This document shows, piece by piece, positions 33,440 to 46,849 of a stretch of DNA of 64,000 nt (position 1 is its first letter; the number at the start of each line of letters is the position of its first letter). The stretch is from Epiperipatus broadwayi (taxonomy: Eukaryota; Onychophora; Udeonychophora; Euonychophora; Peripatidae). Where the stretch lies: contig JAQFVV010000142.1 of the NCBI GenBank assembly GCA_028023455.1, positions 2,167,740 through 2,231,739 on the forward strand, given 5' to 3'. The notes under the pieces are model-generated. The model did no database searches and was not told where the DNA came from. It saw only the letters and a program-made list of their open reading frames with translations. The position numbers and the translations under genes are program-made.

Positions 33440-36150
33440 TATTATCATCATCGTTTTCATCTATTATCAGTTGATGGATAAAGGTTTCTCCTAGTTTTAA
33501 TCCTGTTTCTCTGATATTTATCCTCTCTTCTCCATAGCATACAATTAAACTTACTTATTTTATCTATCCTTCAAATATGTGATCTCTTTTTAGGTTTTTT
33601 AAATCTATTTCAGTGCAGTTTTATACTTCTATTATAAAATCTGTTATCATTTCTTCTAGCAATATGTATCAGGCCAACTCCATTTCATTCTTTTATTTTT
33701 TTCAATAATCCTCATAATATTTTTTGTTCTCTAATTTATATATTTTATTTGTAATTTCTTCTTGTTATTTCTAACATATATATCTCCATATTTTTTAAGT
33801 AATCTAAAGTTTTTGAATTGCATTTTTGTTAAATGTTCAAACCTCAGATCCATAAGTAAGAACTAGTAAGACCCATTTATTTAATAAGTTGCCTTTAAAA
33901 CATATAATAGAATAATCCAATCCATACCTCTGTCGTAACATTTTCTTAATGAAATAATCTGATAAAAATTTGAATTTAATTTTTTTTTCAGACAACTATA
34001 CACAGTATATTTTATTATTTAAAAAAATTTATTGTGTTTTTTTTTTAAAAAAAAAAAACTGTGTTTGCATGCACCAAATATACATTTAAAAGATCTAAGT
34101 ATATGCATGCATCTAGATAGATATTTACTTTTAATATAGTGTGTGCATGTATAAATATTTGTTAATTTTGATTTATAAGGGTGAAACTTAGTTCATCCAC
34201 AATTTTCAATTCACTCATCATTTATTAAACTAGAAATTATCACTATTACAGATATAAACTTTAAATCTCGGTAAATATTTGTTTTTTTTTTTAATTAAAC
34301 ATATACATGGAATAATTCAATATAATTTCACTTTGTCCATGTGTAATATCTGTTATAGATGTTCTTTCTTGGAACACATTGAATAACGACACCGTAAACA
34401 CAAAAAATCTCCAAGATGCTGGTGAACCAGTTGGTTCTGGACCTGAATCAATGGATTAAGTTTGGTACATCACAAAATGCTAGGCCAACTGATAAGTGAT
34501 GATATGACACAAAATTCTTCTTGGGAGTCATTTGTCTTTTATAGTTCCTTTATTCATTTATTTTGAGAAAATATATTAGTGTGGATGTTATTAATAACAT
34601 CTATATATAATAGATTTATAGGTGCATATAATAATATCAATAAAAAATGATGGAAATACACTTATTCATATAACAGTGCAAATCTTATATATAATCTAAT
34701 CAATCACAGCTCTCTTAAAACTACCAAACATAATAACTATACTAAGATCCAAAATGATTATCCTGTAAAATAATATACAATATAAGTTTCATTTATAATT
34801 GACTTTCAAAATGAGATAGTAGCTATTGATTGCAATAAAATTTTACATAAACATAATTTTATATCAAATAAATTGTGAGACCAGGAATAATTTTATTTCC
34901 CATTTTAGCAACTTTACAATGAAAATACTCCTAGGTGGTTTTTATTGTGCTGTTATTGCTACCATGCTCAAAATTAAATGATTCAAGCTCTTACTGAGTA
35001 TGTCTTTCACCAAAATAAACCATCAATCCCAGAAGCTATGCTAAGACTCAAAACATATATAATTTGATCACTAAGTTCAATAATTATCAACCCATTGCAA
35101 AATAAAAATCACTAAATTTAAATATTAGCTTTTCTAATCCATAATGTCTATCATTTTAATCATCTCCACATGTGGTGTCTTTATACATCTATTTTAATTT
35201 CTTAGGATAAACTGTAAACACCAATTACCTGCCTACTTTTATGTTTTCATTTGTTTATGTTTATACTTATATAAACTTTTTAATATTTTTAGTAATGCCA
35301 ATAATATATTTGTTTTCTTATCATGTATTCATTTTAAATTCGTTTTTCTTAGTCTCAATATGCATTTTTTCAAACACTTTTATATATTATGCACTTTCTA
35401 TATTGCATTATCCATAAATAAAAAATTAATAGAATGCACTTATTTAATTTTTTTCTTTTCAAAAATGTGCATGTAGTTTCTTTTAAAATTAAGTTATTTT
35501 TACTAAAAGCTGTTCATGTAAGTTTAATTCAATGATTAATTTTATTCATTATATTTTCATCAGTATTATAAATCTGCCTAAAGTATAAATAGTTAACATT
35601 TTCTAAATTACTATTAAAATAATGATTTTTTTTATTGAAAAGCTACTAGAATGTTTAGAAATTTTACCCTTTATTTAGATTTTCTGAAACTCGAAAATAT
35701 TTTACAAAAATAAATCACATCAACTCTAAAATCTACATGATATAAATAACCACTGTTTTTTTATTATTTTGGTTTTTTATTTTAATCATAAATATTTCCC
35801 CTAAAACTGCTGTAAAAAGTTTTGGAGAGTTAACCAAGGCAATTGCATTATAGTAAGTATTTTTCAAAAGCTGATAATATACTAAAAAAATCTACATTTC
35901 TACCTTTTAAATTTTATAGATTTAAATGTCTTTCCATAGTATTCTAATTCAATACAAAATGGCAATTCATATTTAATATTCCTTTTTAATAAATTCTTTT
36001 AATATTTGGATTAATCTATTGTAATATAACCATTTTTAATTTGAATATTTTTTGAAATTTGAATCTAATATTCTCAACTAACATATCTATAACTTTTAAT
36101 ATATGACATGTTATATTTTTTAAAATATTTATATGATTATTGTAGTTCTT
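33440..36150 (-). mobile_element. decayed RTE-type LINE, third copy
   Basis: On the minus strand LPFCIELEYYGKTFKSI (about 35915-35965) corresponds to the ..FVDYEKAFDSV.. motif with its aspartate lost. LYHVDFRVDVIYF (35715-35752) is the degenerate FADD box. IMRIIEKNKRMKWSWP (33670-33720) and RFKKPKKRSHI, then RWIDKIS (about 33555-33610), give the C-terminal region. The order is the same as in the other two relics but it is more eroded. The endonuclease is not recognisable. Confidence 0.75.
34400..34560 (+). repeat. fragment related to the ~460-bp repeat, inside the LINE relic
   Basis: CAACTGATAAGTGATGATAT, then TTCTTGGGAGTCATTTGTCT, recalls the GATCATTTATCTTTT block of the dispersed repeat. 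Weak but in the same orientation as the neighbouring fragments. Confidence 0.4.
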
Positions 36151-36704
36151 CAATTATTTTGCTCATTTAGTCTTTTGGTTTATATATTTATCTATTTTTT
36201 AACCTCTGGTTTTAACATAACTAATATTTTTATCACTTATATGTTTTATTTCTTTATTAAAATAAAAAAAAATGTATAATTGAATACTTGGATGGATTTA
36301 TTATTTGAGAGTTAATAAGAAGTTTGAAAGAAAATGGATATTGATAAATTCTAATTTTTTTTTTTTTTTTTTTTTAAAAAAACAATTTTCAGACTTTTTG
36401 TAGGAGGGAGATAAGATTAAATAGTAGCAGGTTGTTCATTAAGATAAATTTAAATAAGAAACGGGCATTATTTACATTAAAATTATAAAGCTGCTTTAGT
36501 AACCCCAGGAAACAAAAGAAAAAAACAAAAAATAAAATTTAAAAAAAAGGCATTAAGTAGCAAAATGGAATGAGAAAAATGAGAAGAAAAAAATGTGAAA
36601 AATCAGTAAAATGTTAAAATATGTACAGAAAGTTAACAGTGGACTAAAATATAAAACAAACAAATTTAAATATTATATATTATACTAATGCTTTTATTTT
36701 AATG
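36151..36704. other. AT-rich DNA with a T-run
   Basis: A T-run of about 20 lies near 36355-36375. Nothing else was recognised. Confidence 0.55.
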
Positions 36705-36932
36705 TGCATTAAAAAACCAAAAATAATTATTTTTTTTCAACTACAATTAAATTTTTTATATTTAGCTTGAAATAAAAGCATGGGGTGGTCAGAAATTAAT
36801 TAATTCAATTACTAGTTATAAAAATTAGTGGTTTAATTAATTAATTTCTGGACATCATATGTTTTTATTTTAAGGTAAATATAAAAAACCCAATATGGTT
36901 GAAAAATGTAATTATTTTTGGTTTTTAGTGCA
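36705..36932. mobile_element. MITE-like palindrome, ~228 bp
   Basis: The ends TGCATTAAAAAACCAAAAAT and ATTTTTGGTTTTTAGTGCA are complementary with one change and one indel. The arms continue with TATATTTA, AAATAAAA and AGAAATTAATTAATT to a short loop near 36820. A SINE has inserted exactly at the right end: the last two bases of the palindrome are also the first two of the SINE target duplication. Confidence 0.8.
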
Positions 36933-36946
36933 AACTAAGAAAAGCA

Positions 36947-37055
36947 GTCAAGCATTGGTGGTCGAGAGGTCAGTGACAGCTGCTTTACAAGCAGTTGTCC
37001 TGGGATAGCAGGTTCACTTCCCAGCTGGCTGATGCTATGACACATGAGAAAAAAA
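36947..37055 (+). mobile_element. tRNA-derived SINE, long-variable-arm type
   Basis: Begins GTCAAGCATTGGTGGTCGAG, has the anticodon arm GCTGCTTTACAAGCAG and an extra segment, a B box AGGTTCACTTCCC, and ends GATGCTATGACACATGAG plus A-run. The target duplication CAAACTAAGAAAAGCA (36931-36946) is repeated as CAACTAAGAAAAGCA (37056-37070). Confidence 0.92.
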
Positions 37056-37070
37056 CAACTAAGAAAAGCA

Positions 37071-37959
37071 TTTATTATAAAATACCTTTTTTATATATTA
37101 TTTTTAACTTTTTATTATTGGGATCTTTTTTGTAATTATTTCTATTTTAAGACAAATGAAGAATAAAAATAATATCGTATGTTTATGAAAGAAAATTATT
37201 CTATAGTAAAAATTAATTCCAATATTATTTTGTTTATAAAAGAAGTACTTTTTTAAAAAATAAATTTTTAGAATGAAGAGAAATTAAGATTTGTTTTGAT
37301 TTTTTATTTGAATTTACTGTAAATACTTTTTTGTGTAAGATTTTTTAAATATATATATACCACTTTCTTGTGCACTTCACTGTAAATTTACTAAAGCAAT
37401 ATCAATGCATTTAAATTTGACTCCATAAATCACTGGGCATTCCTAAAATATTTTGCTGTCATATTATGTTGTAATTGCTTTCTAATACCCATACAAAATT
37501 TGAAAAAAATCCATTTAATAAAAATAAATTTATTACAAAGTTTATCCTAAATAAACAAACATTTAAAAACAATGGTTAAAAAAATAATGAAATAAAATGT
37601 ACAAAAAAAAAGGATGGACTATTATAGATATGACTTAATTTGTAGTATAATGAAATAGTTTAAATGAGAAAAATAAGTTATAAGAATGTCAAAAAAAAAA
37701 AAAATGAAAATAAAAATATTAAATTATTAACAAAGAAAGGAAATGTATTTAAAAGATATAAATAATTTGTTTGATAAAAATAAACTTTTCTTTATGTTAA
37801 CTAAAAGTTATGTAGATAAGATAATTTGTAATTCCTAAAGTACTGAGGAAAGATGTTCCAGTTGTAACAGTTTTAAGTAAATTGAAATGTAGCATAGCAA
37901 AAGAAATTCTTGAAGTTTCACATAAATTGTCTAGAGGCTTGATAAATTTAGTTAATGTT
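37071..37959. other. AT-rich DNA without recognised features
   Basis: Many A-runs; no coding or repeat signal. Confidence 0.55.
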
Positions 37960-38583
37960 TTGAACACAGACTTTCAAGTTCCCTTCAGCCATCTACTCTA
38001 TCTCATACAACCAATACACATGACTACACACATGTATAAAAGATAAATGATTTCCAATATACACATTTCATGCTAAACCAGTGCTCAGCAGTTGGTTCAA
38101 ATCATCATCTCCCCCACACATATATAATCAGTGTTCGGTTTACATCAAGATAGCATATCTTCACACTGTAATTTACAGGCTTCAATCTATTCTACCTCCA
38201 CTCTTCCACCATCCATACTACTGAAAGTCTGATGATTGAAATGCCTAAATCTCTTGTTAATGGCAGTATTATTGCCATATCCATGTTGATCTTTAGTCAC
38301 TCAAATCCCTCATATATAGGACTTTGTCCACTTGAATACACAGAAGATGGATGGGCAGGATACAGGATAAATGCATAATAATTTAATCCAAATAATATTT
38401 TAGATATCTAGTGTCTAATTGTAATATAAAGAATTTTAACACAGACTTTTAATCTCTTTTCAGCCATCCAATCTATCTCATACAACTGATATACATGACT
38501 ACACATGTGTAAAAGATAAATGATTTCCAATATATGTATTTCATGCTAAATCAGCACTCATCAGTTGATCCAGATCATCATTT

Positions 38584-38617
<34 letters not shown>

Positions 38618-38880
38618 GTCAGTGCTTGGTTTGGATTAAGATAGCAAATCTTTTTCACACTTTAATGAATAGGCTTCAATCTACTCCACCCTCCAACTAT
38701 TCAGAAATCCATACCATTGAAAGTCTGATGATGGAACACCTAAATCCCTTGTTAATGCCAATATTATTGTCATGTTGATTTTAAGGCATTCTGACCCCTC
38801 ATGTATATGATCTTGTCCATTTTCCCATCTCTCTTACGTGTATTTAAATTGATGCGGTCCTATACATAAGATAGAAGAGT
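37960..38880 (-). repeat. two minus copies of the ~460-bp repeat
   Basis: Copies at about 37960-38430 and 38440-38880 share TTTCAGCCATCCAATCTATC or its variant, CTCATACAAC, ACATGACTACACA, GATAAATGATTTCCAATAT and CATCAGTTGATCCAGATCAT. They are complementary to the two plus copies that follow. A (CA)n(TA)n tract lies in the second copy (38584-38617). Confidence 0.85.
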
Positions 38881-39740
38881 GACTTAATGTGAACATGGAC
38901 ATATTATCAGTATTAAGAAGAAATTTGGGCATTCCGTAATCAGATTTTCAATGGTATGGATGACTAAAGAATTGAAAGGTGGGGTAGATTTATGCCTTTC
39001 TAGTAAAGTGTAAAAATTTGCTATCTTAATACATACACTGTTTATACATATATGTTTTGTAGATAACATTTGGATCAACTGATGAGGGCTAGTTTGCATG
39101 AAATACATATAATGGAGATTATTTATCTTTTTTACATTGTATAGTCATGTGTATCAGTTGTACGAAATAATGTGGATGGCTGAAGGGAGCTTGAAAATCT
39201 GTGTTCAAATCCTGTATATTACAACTAGACTCCAGGTATGTAAAATATACTTGTATTTAAATAATTACAAATTTAACCTGTATCCTGCCCATACCACTTT
39301 TGTGTATTTAAATAGAGAAGTTCTATACATGAGAACACAAAGTGACTTAAAGTCAACATGGACCTGACAATAATATTGGCATTTAACAAGGGATTTGGGT
39401 ATTTCATTATCAGACTTTCAATGGTAGGGATGGCTGAAGAGTTGGAGTAGATTGAAGCCTATCCATTAAAGTGTGAAGATTTTCTATCTTAACATAAATT
39501 GAGCTCTGATTATATATGTGGGTGGAAGATGATGATCTGCAACAAGTGATGAGTGCTGGTTCATCATGAAATATGTATATTGGAGATCATTTATCTTTTT
39601 TACATGTGCGTAATCATGTGTATCAGTTGTTAGTGATAGATTGGATGGTTGAAGGAAATTTAAAAGTCTGTATTCAAATCCCTTATATTACATCTAGACT
39701 CCAGGTTTCTAAAATATTCTTGTATTTAAATTATTAATCA
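38881..39740 (+). repeat. two plus copies of the ~460-bp repeat
   Basis: Units start with GACTTAATGTGAACATGGA (38881) and GACTTAAAGTCAACATGGA (39342), giving a period of about 461 bp. Each unit ends with a tRNA-like pair: an A-box-like GTGGATGGCTGAAGGGAG or its variant, then a B-box-like GTGTTCAAATCC about 25 bases on. This hints at a SINE-type origin. Short frames here (38884, 39137) are chance. Confidence 0.85.
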
Positions 39741-40028
39741 ATATTTGTATTGTATATTTTCTCTACAGTGGACATAAAATTAATTAGATTTAAAAGCTAG
39801 TAACTATTAGATAAAAGAACAAATAATCTTAACTTTATATTCAGTCAAAGATATTCAAAATATTTGAATGTAAATTTTTAAAATGTAATAGATATATTAG
39901 ACTTATTCCTCTTAACCAAAATGATGGTCAAATTTAGACAAGTCAAAAATGAAATCTGATTTAAAAAAAGAACTATTTTTAAAAAATATAAAGAACGAAA
40001 TATTGATTTATATTTTATTATTGAAAAC
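39741..40028. other. AT-rich DNA without recognised features
   Basis: Nothing recognised. Confidence 0.55.
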
Positions 40029-40043
40029 AAATTAAACAGAATT

Positions 40044-40139
40044 GCCAAGCATTGATGGCCTAGTGGTTAGCATAGCTGCATTCCAAGCATCTGGCCCGGG
40101 TTCGCTTCCGGTCAACGCATTTGACGTATGAAAAAAAAA
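40044..40139 (+). mobile_element. tRNA-Gly-derived SINE
   Basis: Head GCCAAGCATTGATGGCC, GTTAGCATAGCTGCATTCCA, B box GGGTTCGCTTCC, and tail GTCAACGCATTTGACGTATG plus A-run. The target duplication AAATTAAACAGAATT (40029-40043) recurs as AAATTAGACAGAATT (40137-40151). Confidence 0.92.
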
Positions 40140-40151
40140 TTAGACAGAATT

Positions 40152-41908
40152 AATTTACTTTGTTGGACATTTTTTAAAAAGGGTAAAAAATCTGTATAAA
40201 TCAGAAGATATTAAACAAGTCTGTTGTAGAAAGATATGTAATACAGGTTGATGTTTACATTTATTTGGTTTTACATATATTCTTCAATCACTTATTAATA
40301 AATGTTATTTTGATAAGAATGGAATTAACACCGAATAAAACATTTTTACATTATACTGTCTCAAGATATAACAGCTCCTGAGAACGGTAAGGCTAAATTT
40401 AACAAAATATTAAATAGGACTGAAAATCAATATAAATAACAATAAACTAATGAAAATATAAATAATAATAATAATAATTACTCTATATATGCATTTACTG
40501 TAGTCGTTTTTTTTAATTATTTTTAAATATAAGCAGATAATTTCAATTGTCTGACAGCCTTTATGAAAGTTATTTCATGGTTAGCAAAAAAAACTATTCA
40601 ATACTGATTTTATTAATAAGAATAACTGATAAAGTGAAATTATTAAGAATAAGTATTGGACAAAATATTGTATAATAAATAATTGATTTTAAATATATGA
40701 ATTGGTAAAAGTAATTTAAAAAAAAAGTAAAAATTATTATATCTAAACAAGTTTTAAATAAAAATAGAAATTTATTCTGTGATTCATTGAAACTAATTTT
40801 ATCAAATATTTATTTCAAATACAGATTTATCTAGAACGGAGATATAAACAATTAGAAAAGTAAGAAAAAAGATTAGAAGTGTTAGAGGTATGGATTTGTA
40901 AGGAAATTAAAAAAGTAATTTAAAAAGATATTGATAGTCATGTTAAAAGATTAAATAGTAAATTTTAATAATTTTATTATTATTCAATCTCACGAGAAGA
41001 GTGCTGCCAAGTTATTATTAAAAGTGATATATGAGGAGAAAGAAGACAGAAGTAACTAAATATTTGAAGAGCAGAACAAAGAAGAGAAAGGCCTTAGTTT
41101 GCTGTTTGCGACTTGTCTTTTTAAAGACAGAGTAATGATAAGCATGATTGTACATGTGTATATAAAACAAGACAATTCAAAAGTTTTACAGTCATCAGAA
41201 AATTACAATGCAGAGCGTTACAGTATATTTAGAATGAAAAAATTAAGTGCATGCGGCAGTGGATAGTTATTTATATTATTCTTAATTATATTTTTTTCTA
41301 TGGATATCCATAAGCAAGTATATATATTATATAATATGAACACATATTTTTGCACTCTTTAAGATATATATATAAGAAGAGCAAAAATAAATAAAATTAC
41401 ACTATTTTATTACATGTTCAGACAAACTTTTTTAGTTAACTTTTGAAAAATATGTCTAAAAAAAAAAAGGTAAAACTTTCCCATTAAAAAAAAATCTAAT
41501 AATACAAATAAATAATATTTATTGACACTGACACAGCACTTTACTTTAAAAAAAACAGCTTTAAAATATATGTTTATATTTTAATGTACTTAAAAAAACA
41601 TTAGTACAATCTAAGGTTGAAAGTCAAATAACTATGTTTTGCCAACATATATTGCAAGCTACAACAAAATATTGAGTTTCTCAGTAATTCTTTTACTGAA
41701 TAAATAGTTCAACAAAAAAAGCACTTGCTTTTTTAATATTTTATTTAAAAAGAAAAAAACTTTTTATTTGAAATATATATATTGATTATGTGGTTTAATA
41801 AAATTATGTACACAATTTGACGTTTTAAACGGATCTTGTAATATATATACGATTCCCCCTCCTAATATTTTACTGTTAAATTTCAACAGTCATACTTATT
41901 ACTTTTCT
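40152..41908. other. AT-rich DNA without recognised features
   Basis: No coding frame or repeat was recognised; A-runs and AT tracts only. Confidence 0.55.
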
Positions 41909-42021
41909 TTTTTTTTCCCATGTGTCATAGCATCGGCCGGGAGGCGAACCCGCAACAACCGTCTGCAACCAATTGCTTGCTTGCAAGGCGGCGGCGCTGA
42001 CCTCTCGGCTAACAACGCTTG
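41909..42021 (-). mobile_element. tRNA-derived SINE, long-variable-arm type, well preserved
   Basis: On the minus strand: TCAAGCGTTGTTAGCCGAG, a GC-rich anticodon region (GCGCCGCCGCCTTGCAAGC), an extra segment containing TTGGTTGCAGACGGTTGTTG, B box CGGGTTCGCCTCCC, then GGCCGATGCTATGACACATG and an A-run. It is one of the most GC-rich spots in the window, which suggests a young copy. The 60-codon frame across it is chance. Confidence 0.92.
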
Positions 42022-45000
42022 AATTTAAAAAATTATTCAAATTTATTATCTTTGTCAAAATATTTTTAAATTAGAAGACGTCGTGCTATTTAGAAAAATA
42101 ATATTTACGTCACTCGTAATAAATTATAAAATATTTTTAGAGAAATAGGTGTAACCAGGATACCTTGTGATTGACATAAAAATTTTGGAGTATTGTCAAG
42201 TACGGTGATAGATTTTAAAACCACATAGTCAGTTCTTTAAGTTCAAATGTCGTGTAATCTTCCTAGAAATTAACCGTTTACTTTTTTTTTAAAAAAAAAA
42301 AAGTTTTATACAAGCCTGGAACGAAATGTAGTAAAACAGACTATTCCCACATTGCTAAAGAAATTATATATATTCTCATTATCTATTTAATATTCTAAAT
42401 GTATGATGAGGCAGGCTGTATTGGGTTGATAAGTGTAAAGAATTTGTGAAATAAACATCAACAAACTTAAACCATGCTAATGAGACTATTCTTACAATCA
42501 AAATAAAAGACACTGAAGCATTTATATTTAAACATTCAATAATAAAATAATATAAAATTATGACTAAATATCAAAAAGATAAATATTATCATAAGATGGG
42601 CATCTTGCATTATAATTATTGGTGATGTCATAGAAATTATCAACGAGTTTGTTTTCTTAAATAGTTCAACAACATAGATAGTGATATGTAATAGAGATGC
42701 ACTGAAAAGGTAGAAAGAGAATGTTTACATGTAAAACAAAAGTATTTAAAAATGCAATTTAGAATTGATCAAGTTTGGATATTTTTTGCTACTCTTTATA
42801 GATCTGAAAGTTGAGTTTTAGACCAAGAAAATAAACATGGTCTCTCTGAACTTTAGTGCATTTTAAAGTATTTTGAGAATATCACAGCCTGTAAATGATT
42901 CAAATCTAAATTGTCTTATTTTGGTTATATTATAAGGCTATGTAATTTATTGCAACAGTCTATAATCTTTGTAAATTTAATGACTTTTTTTTATAAAAAT
43001 AAGACAATTATCAGAAAACATTATAGGGTTTTATCATTACAATATTTCATATGGCATTAAGAAGCATAAAAAATTAAATAAATTCATCATTCTGGACAAA
43101 GATTATTCAAATGATGACCAAAAAGTGTCACCAAATTAACACACCTAATTACAATTTATATTATCACTTTGGCAACCAATATGAATTTATTATCATTTCA
43201 TATTTTTTATCATTTACATTAGAAATATTTATAATAATTATATTAAGTAGAAACTTTTTTGTACTTATATGTAATGTAAACAAAGTAAAAATGTTGGATT
43301 ACTTCAAATTAAATAATCAGAAATATATTTAACAGTGATGTTGCTGGAGAAATCACTATTCATAGTAGTTAAACCTTTTTTTTCATGCATCCGATTATAA
43401 TATTTGGTCTTGAGTTTGATTAGAAGTAAAAAGATCCCTTTCTAATTAAACTCAATACAAAAAAAAGCTATTATTGGATATAATGACAATAGTTGTTTTT
43501 TGATTTGGAATTATCAATGGTGATTGGTGGTTTTTCAAGTGGTATCACTGCTAAACATATTTCTAATTATTTACGAGTTATCCCACACTTTTTTGTTTAC
43601 ATTATAATATTTCCATAAAAATATTTAAGCTAAAATAATATATAAGATGTAGTTCAATTTGTGTGAAATGTATTATAAATATTCTAACCAAAATTCCTTA
43701 TAAAATTATGAGACTGTCATTGTTTTTTAAATTTTATTTTCATTTTATTCCTATAAAATGATAATGTCAAAGTGAGGTTATCTAATAATATATAAAAAAT
43801 CAAAGGGCAAGTTTTATTGATCTTAAGTATATTTAAAAGAATTAAAATAATCAATAATTTCAGGTGAAATAATAATAATAAATTTAAATTGGACATATGA
43901 CTAAGATTTATATGAAATGAGTGAATATGCCAATAAATAGTACAGATACAAATTAGAACCTGAGAAAATCATTCACATATTATTTAACTTTGTTAAACAA
44001 AATAATAAAAGAAAAATGTCAATGAACTTTAATAGCCTCAATCATCTACAAAATTTTATTTTGCAAAATCTGTTATGAATATTTTGAAATGAAGGTTAAA
44101 TGTAAAACTTTTTATAAATTCAAATGGATGCAGAAATAGGAGAAACAGAATAAAAGGATAATATAAGTTATCCTCTTATTTTAATTACATTCAACAGTTG
44201 TTAATCCCTTTGTTTGTTTGACCACAAATTAAAATATATATAACATATAAACTAACTATCTGATCACTCATCCAAATATACACTGAAAATTTAGGTGCCA
44301 TAAAAAATATAATGCACCTGAGTCTCATTTTATGCTGATTATTTTAATGCGATTTTGAAGTTATGCAATTCATGTTTCTTCTTAATATCTTTCATATTTC
44401 ACTATATTTATTAGATATCAAGAAATTTAAATTATTAATAACTTATTTTGACTTGAAATACTTTTTTTTTCAAAAATATAATGTTATATTAGCAGCTAAT
44501 GTGAATATGGCCTGAAGCTGTATTTAGAATCTTAGCTTCTATGTAAATAACCTACTTATACTAATGAGTAAATAATAATAATAGATTTATACTTAAGTAT
44601 AAAAATATCACAATAAATATTCAAAAATTTTAAACTTTTAAAACATATTTTGTTAGATATAAGAAATAAATAATCTTCAATTTTTAAAATAAATAATGAA
44701 AATTTTATTGATTTTGTAAACTGAAAATAATCTTTCTAATGATAATGTATAATCTTTTTGTTTTGATTGCAATCTCATTTTTTTAATATAGAAACAAAAT
44801 GTGAACATTTAAAATTTATTTCAGTAGTAAAAATCAGTTAATCATAGATTTTAGGTTGATGTGTAAGACAAAGACAAACGTCAGAAAATGCTGAAATCTG
44901 AGAGTTTCCTGCAATGAACAACCTCTTAAATTCCAATGAGAGCTAAATAGTTATATGTCTGGATATCACAAGCTTTATAAACAATTAGTAAAATCATTTT

Positions 45001-46849
45001 CTCAAAGTTTAATCATCGATTACATTATCAACAGAAAACCATTAACACAGTACAAGACTAAAAGTGGCACTAGTTGTAATTTCACTTGTGACAAATCTGA
45101 TTTCTTACCAGTTTACAAATGAACCAGATATCATTAAATAGTGATAATGATTAAAATATGTATGAAAGAATGTAAAATTAAATACTGTAGTTAATAAAAA
45201 AAAAAAAAAGTAAAAAAAGTTTGTCTTGCATCAATTTTTTTCAAATATTTGATATTTTTTATTAGTCATACTTTATTTCCTTATTTTTTTAATGCGAATT
45301 TTAAAGTAATTTTTTTTTGTTGCTTTGCTTTTATGCCATTTCTGAAAATTACGGAACCTATCCCCCATTTTTCAAGGTAAGTTAAGTCTACTTTTGTGCA
45401 ATTTTTTTAATTGCAGGTTTTCTGTGGAACCTATCTACCACATAAAATGAGACCAGGTGTATTCAAGCTTTTAGATTACCTGACTTAGTAATAAATCTTC
45501 AAAAGCTGTATAAAAAATATAATGCATGCATAATAATTATTTAAAAAATGATATTCTTATTGAAATAAATTTAGGAAAACTTCTGTTCAAAGTTCATGTG
45601 AAAAGTTCCTTATTTTGAAGTTCATGAGCAATAAAGCTTGATGTAAGTAATGGTAGAATTTGCTTTTAGCCAACAATTTAACTTTGACTTTGATTATTTG
45701 TTCTTGCATTCTTTTTAGAAGAGTGATGCAATCTTTAAGAAAATTTGCCTGGTCAGTTTACAGAGGAATAAACAAGTTCTTCCATGGTTTTGTTTAGCAG
45801 CAGTAAAATAGTTTTGCTTCTAAATAGAATGACTTTCTTTCCTTCCAAAATTTTTAATAATTTAATAAATTTTACAAATAGAATTATTATAGTGATGACA
45901 ACTATTTTGCTGAATATAGGTGGAATATCAAAAATTGCATAGGCAAAATTTTGGGAAATGGTCAGGTTATTTGACATTTTTCCTACTTTAACTTTTCATC
46001 AACAAACATTGATGTATAAAGAAAAATATAAATCTATAAAAAAAAAAAAGGCCAATAGTGATGGTAGCTAGTTCAAGCAATAATTCAAATTTTCTTAATT
46101 CTATTTGATCTTATTATCCCATTTTTTCTATTATCTTTTATGTAGTTATTATGGACATGTAGTGCAGCATTTAATTGGCTTTTTATAGAAAATTTTAAAT
46201 AGATACAACCACATTTAAAATTTGTGTTTTAGAACTCTTGAGATTAAATGAAAAAAAAGTATTTAATTTATTAAGTAATTTTACACAAAATAAATATAGT
46301 GAGTTCTCAAAGATGTATGTTTTTATTTACTATCCTTACTTAAATTCATGTATACAAATATTATTAATTTATATTGACTACACTTTAAATTATAATTAAG
46401 TTTTTCTTTCAACATTCATTTAAAAATAATAATATTTTAAAATAAACATTCTGAGATAAAAATATAATCTACTTAGGTAATAAATGAAAGAATAAATAAT
46501 AGAAAAATGACTTCACACAATAAAAATATAAAGTAATGAGATATAAACATTTTTTAAATTTATTTACACATAAGTCTAGGAATATTCATATTGCTAAATA
46601 CCCTCTCACTTAAGAAATAGAAAAAAAGTTTTATATACACTTAACTACAGTATTTTGTTTACTTAAGTATTTTCCATTTTGGGTAAGTTTTCTTGTTGTT
46701 TTTGCATCTGTTTTTAGATAAGTTTATTAGCTAGAATAGGCAACTATACCCTTTTGTAAATTTGTATATCTTTGTTTTATTAATTATTCATTAGTGTGTA
46801 TGTGTTTTAAACTGTAAGCATTGTGTGTTTCATTAGGTCCATTGAGTGT
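42022..46849. other. long AT-rich interval without supported genes
   Basis: Frames at 43111-43332 (plus) and 45753-45977 (minus) are hydrophobic low-complexity stretches with no family signature. No RNA gene or dispersed repeat was recognised. Confidence 0.5.

Noticed and set aside
45753-45977. A 74-codon minus frame
   Set aside because: It is hydrophobic and Ile/Leu/Lys-rich, as expected of AT-rich noncoding DNA, with no motif.
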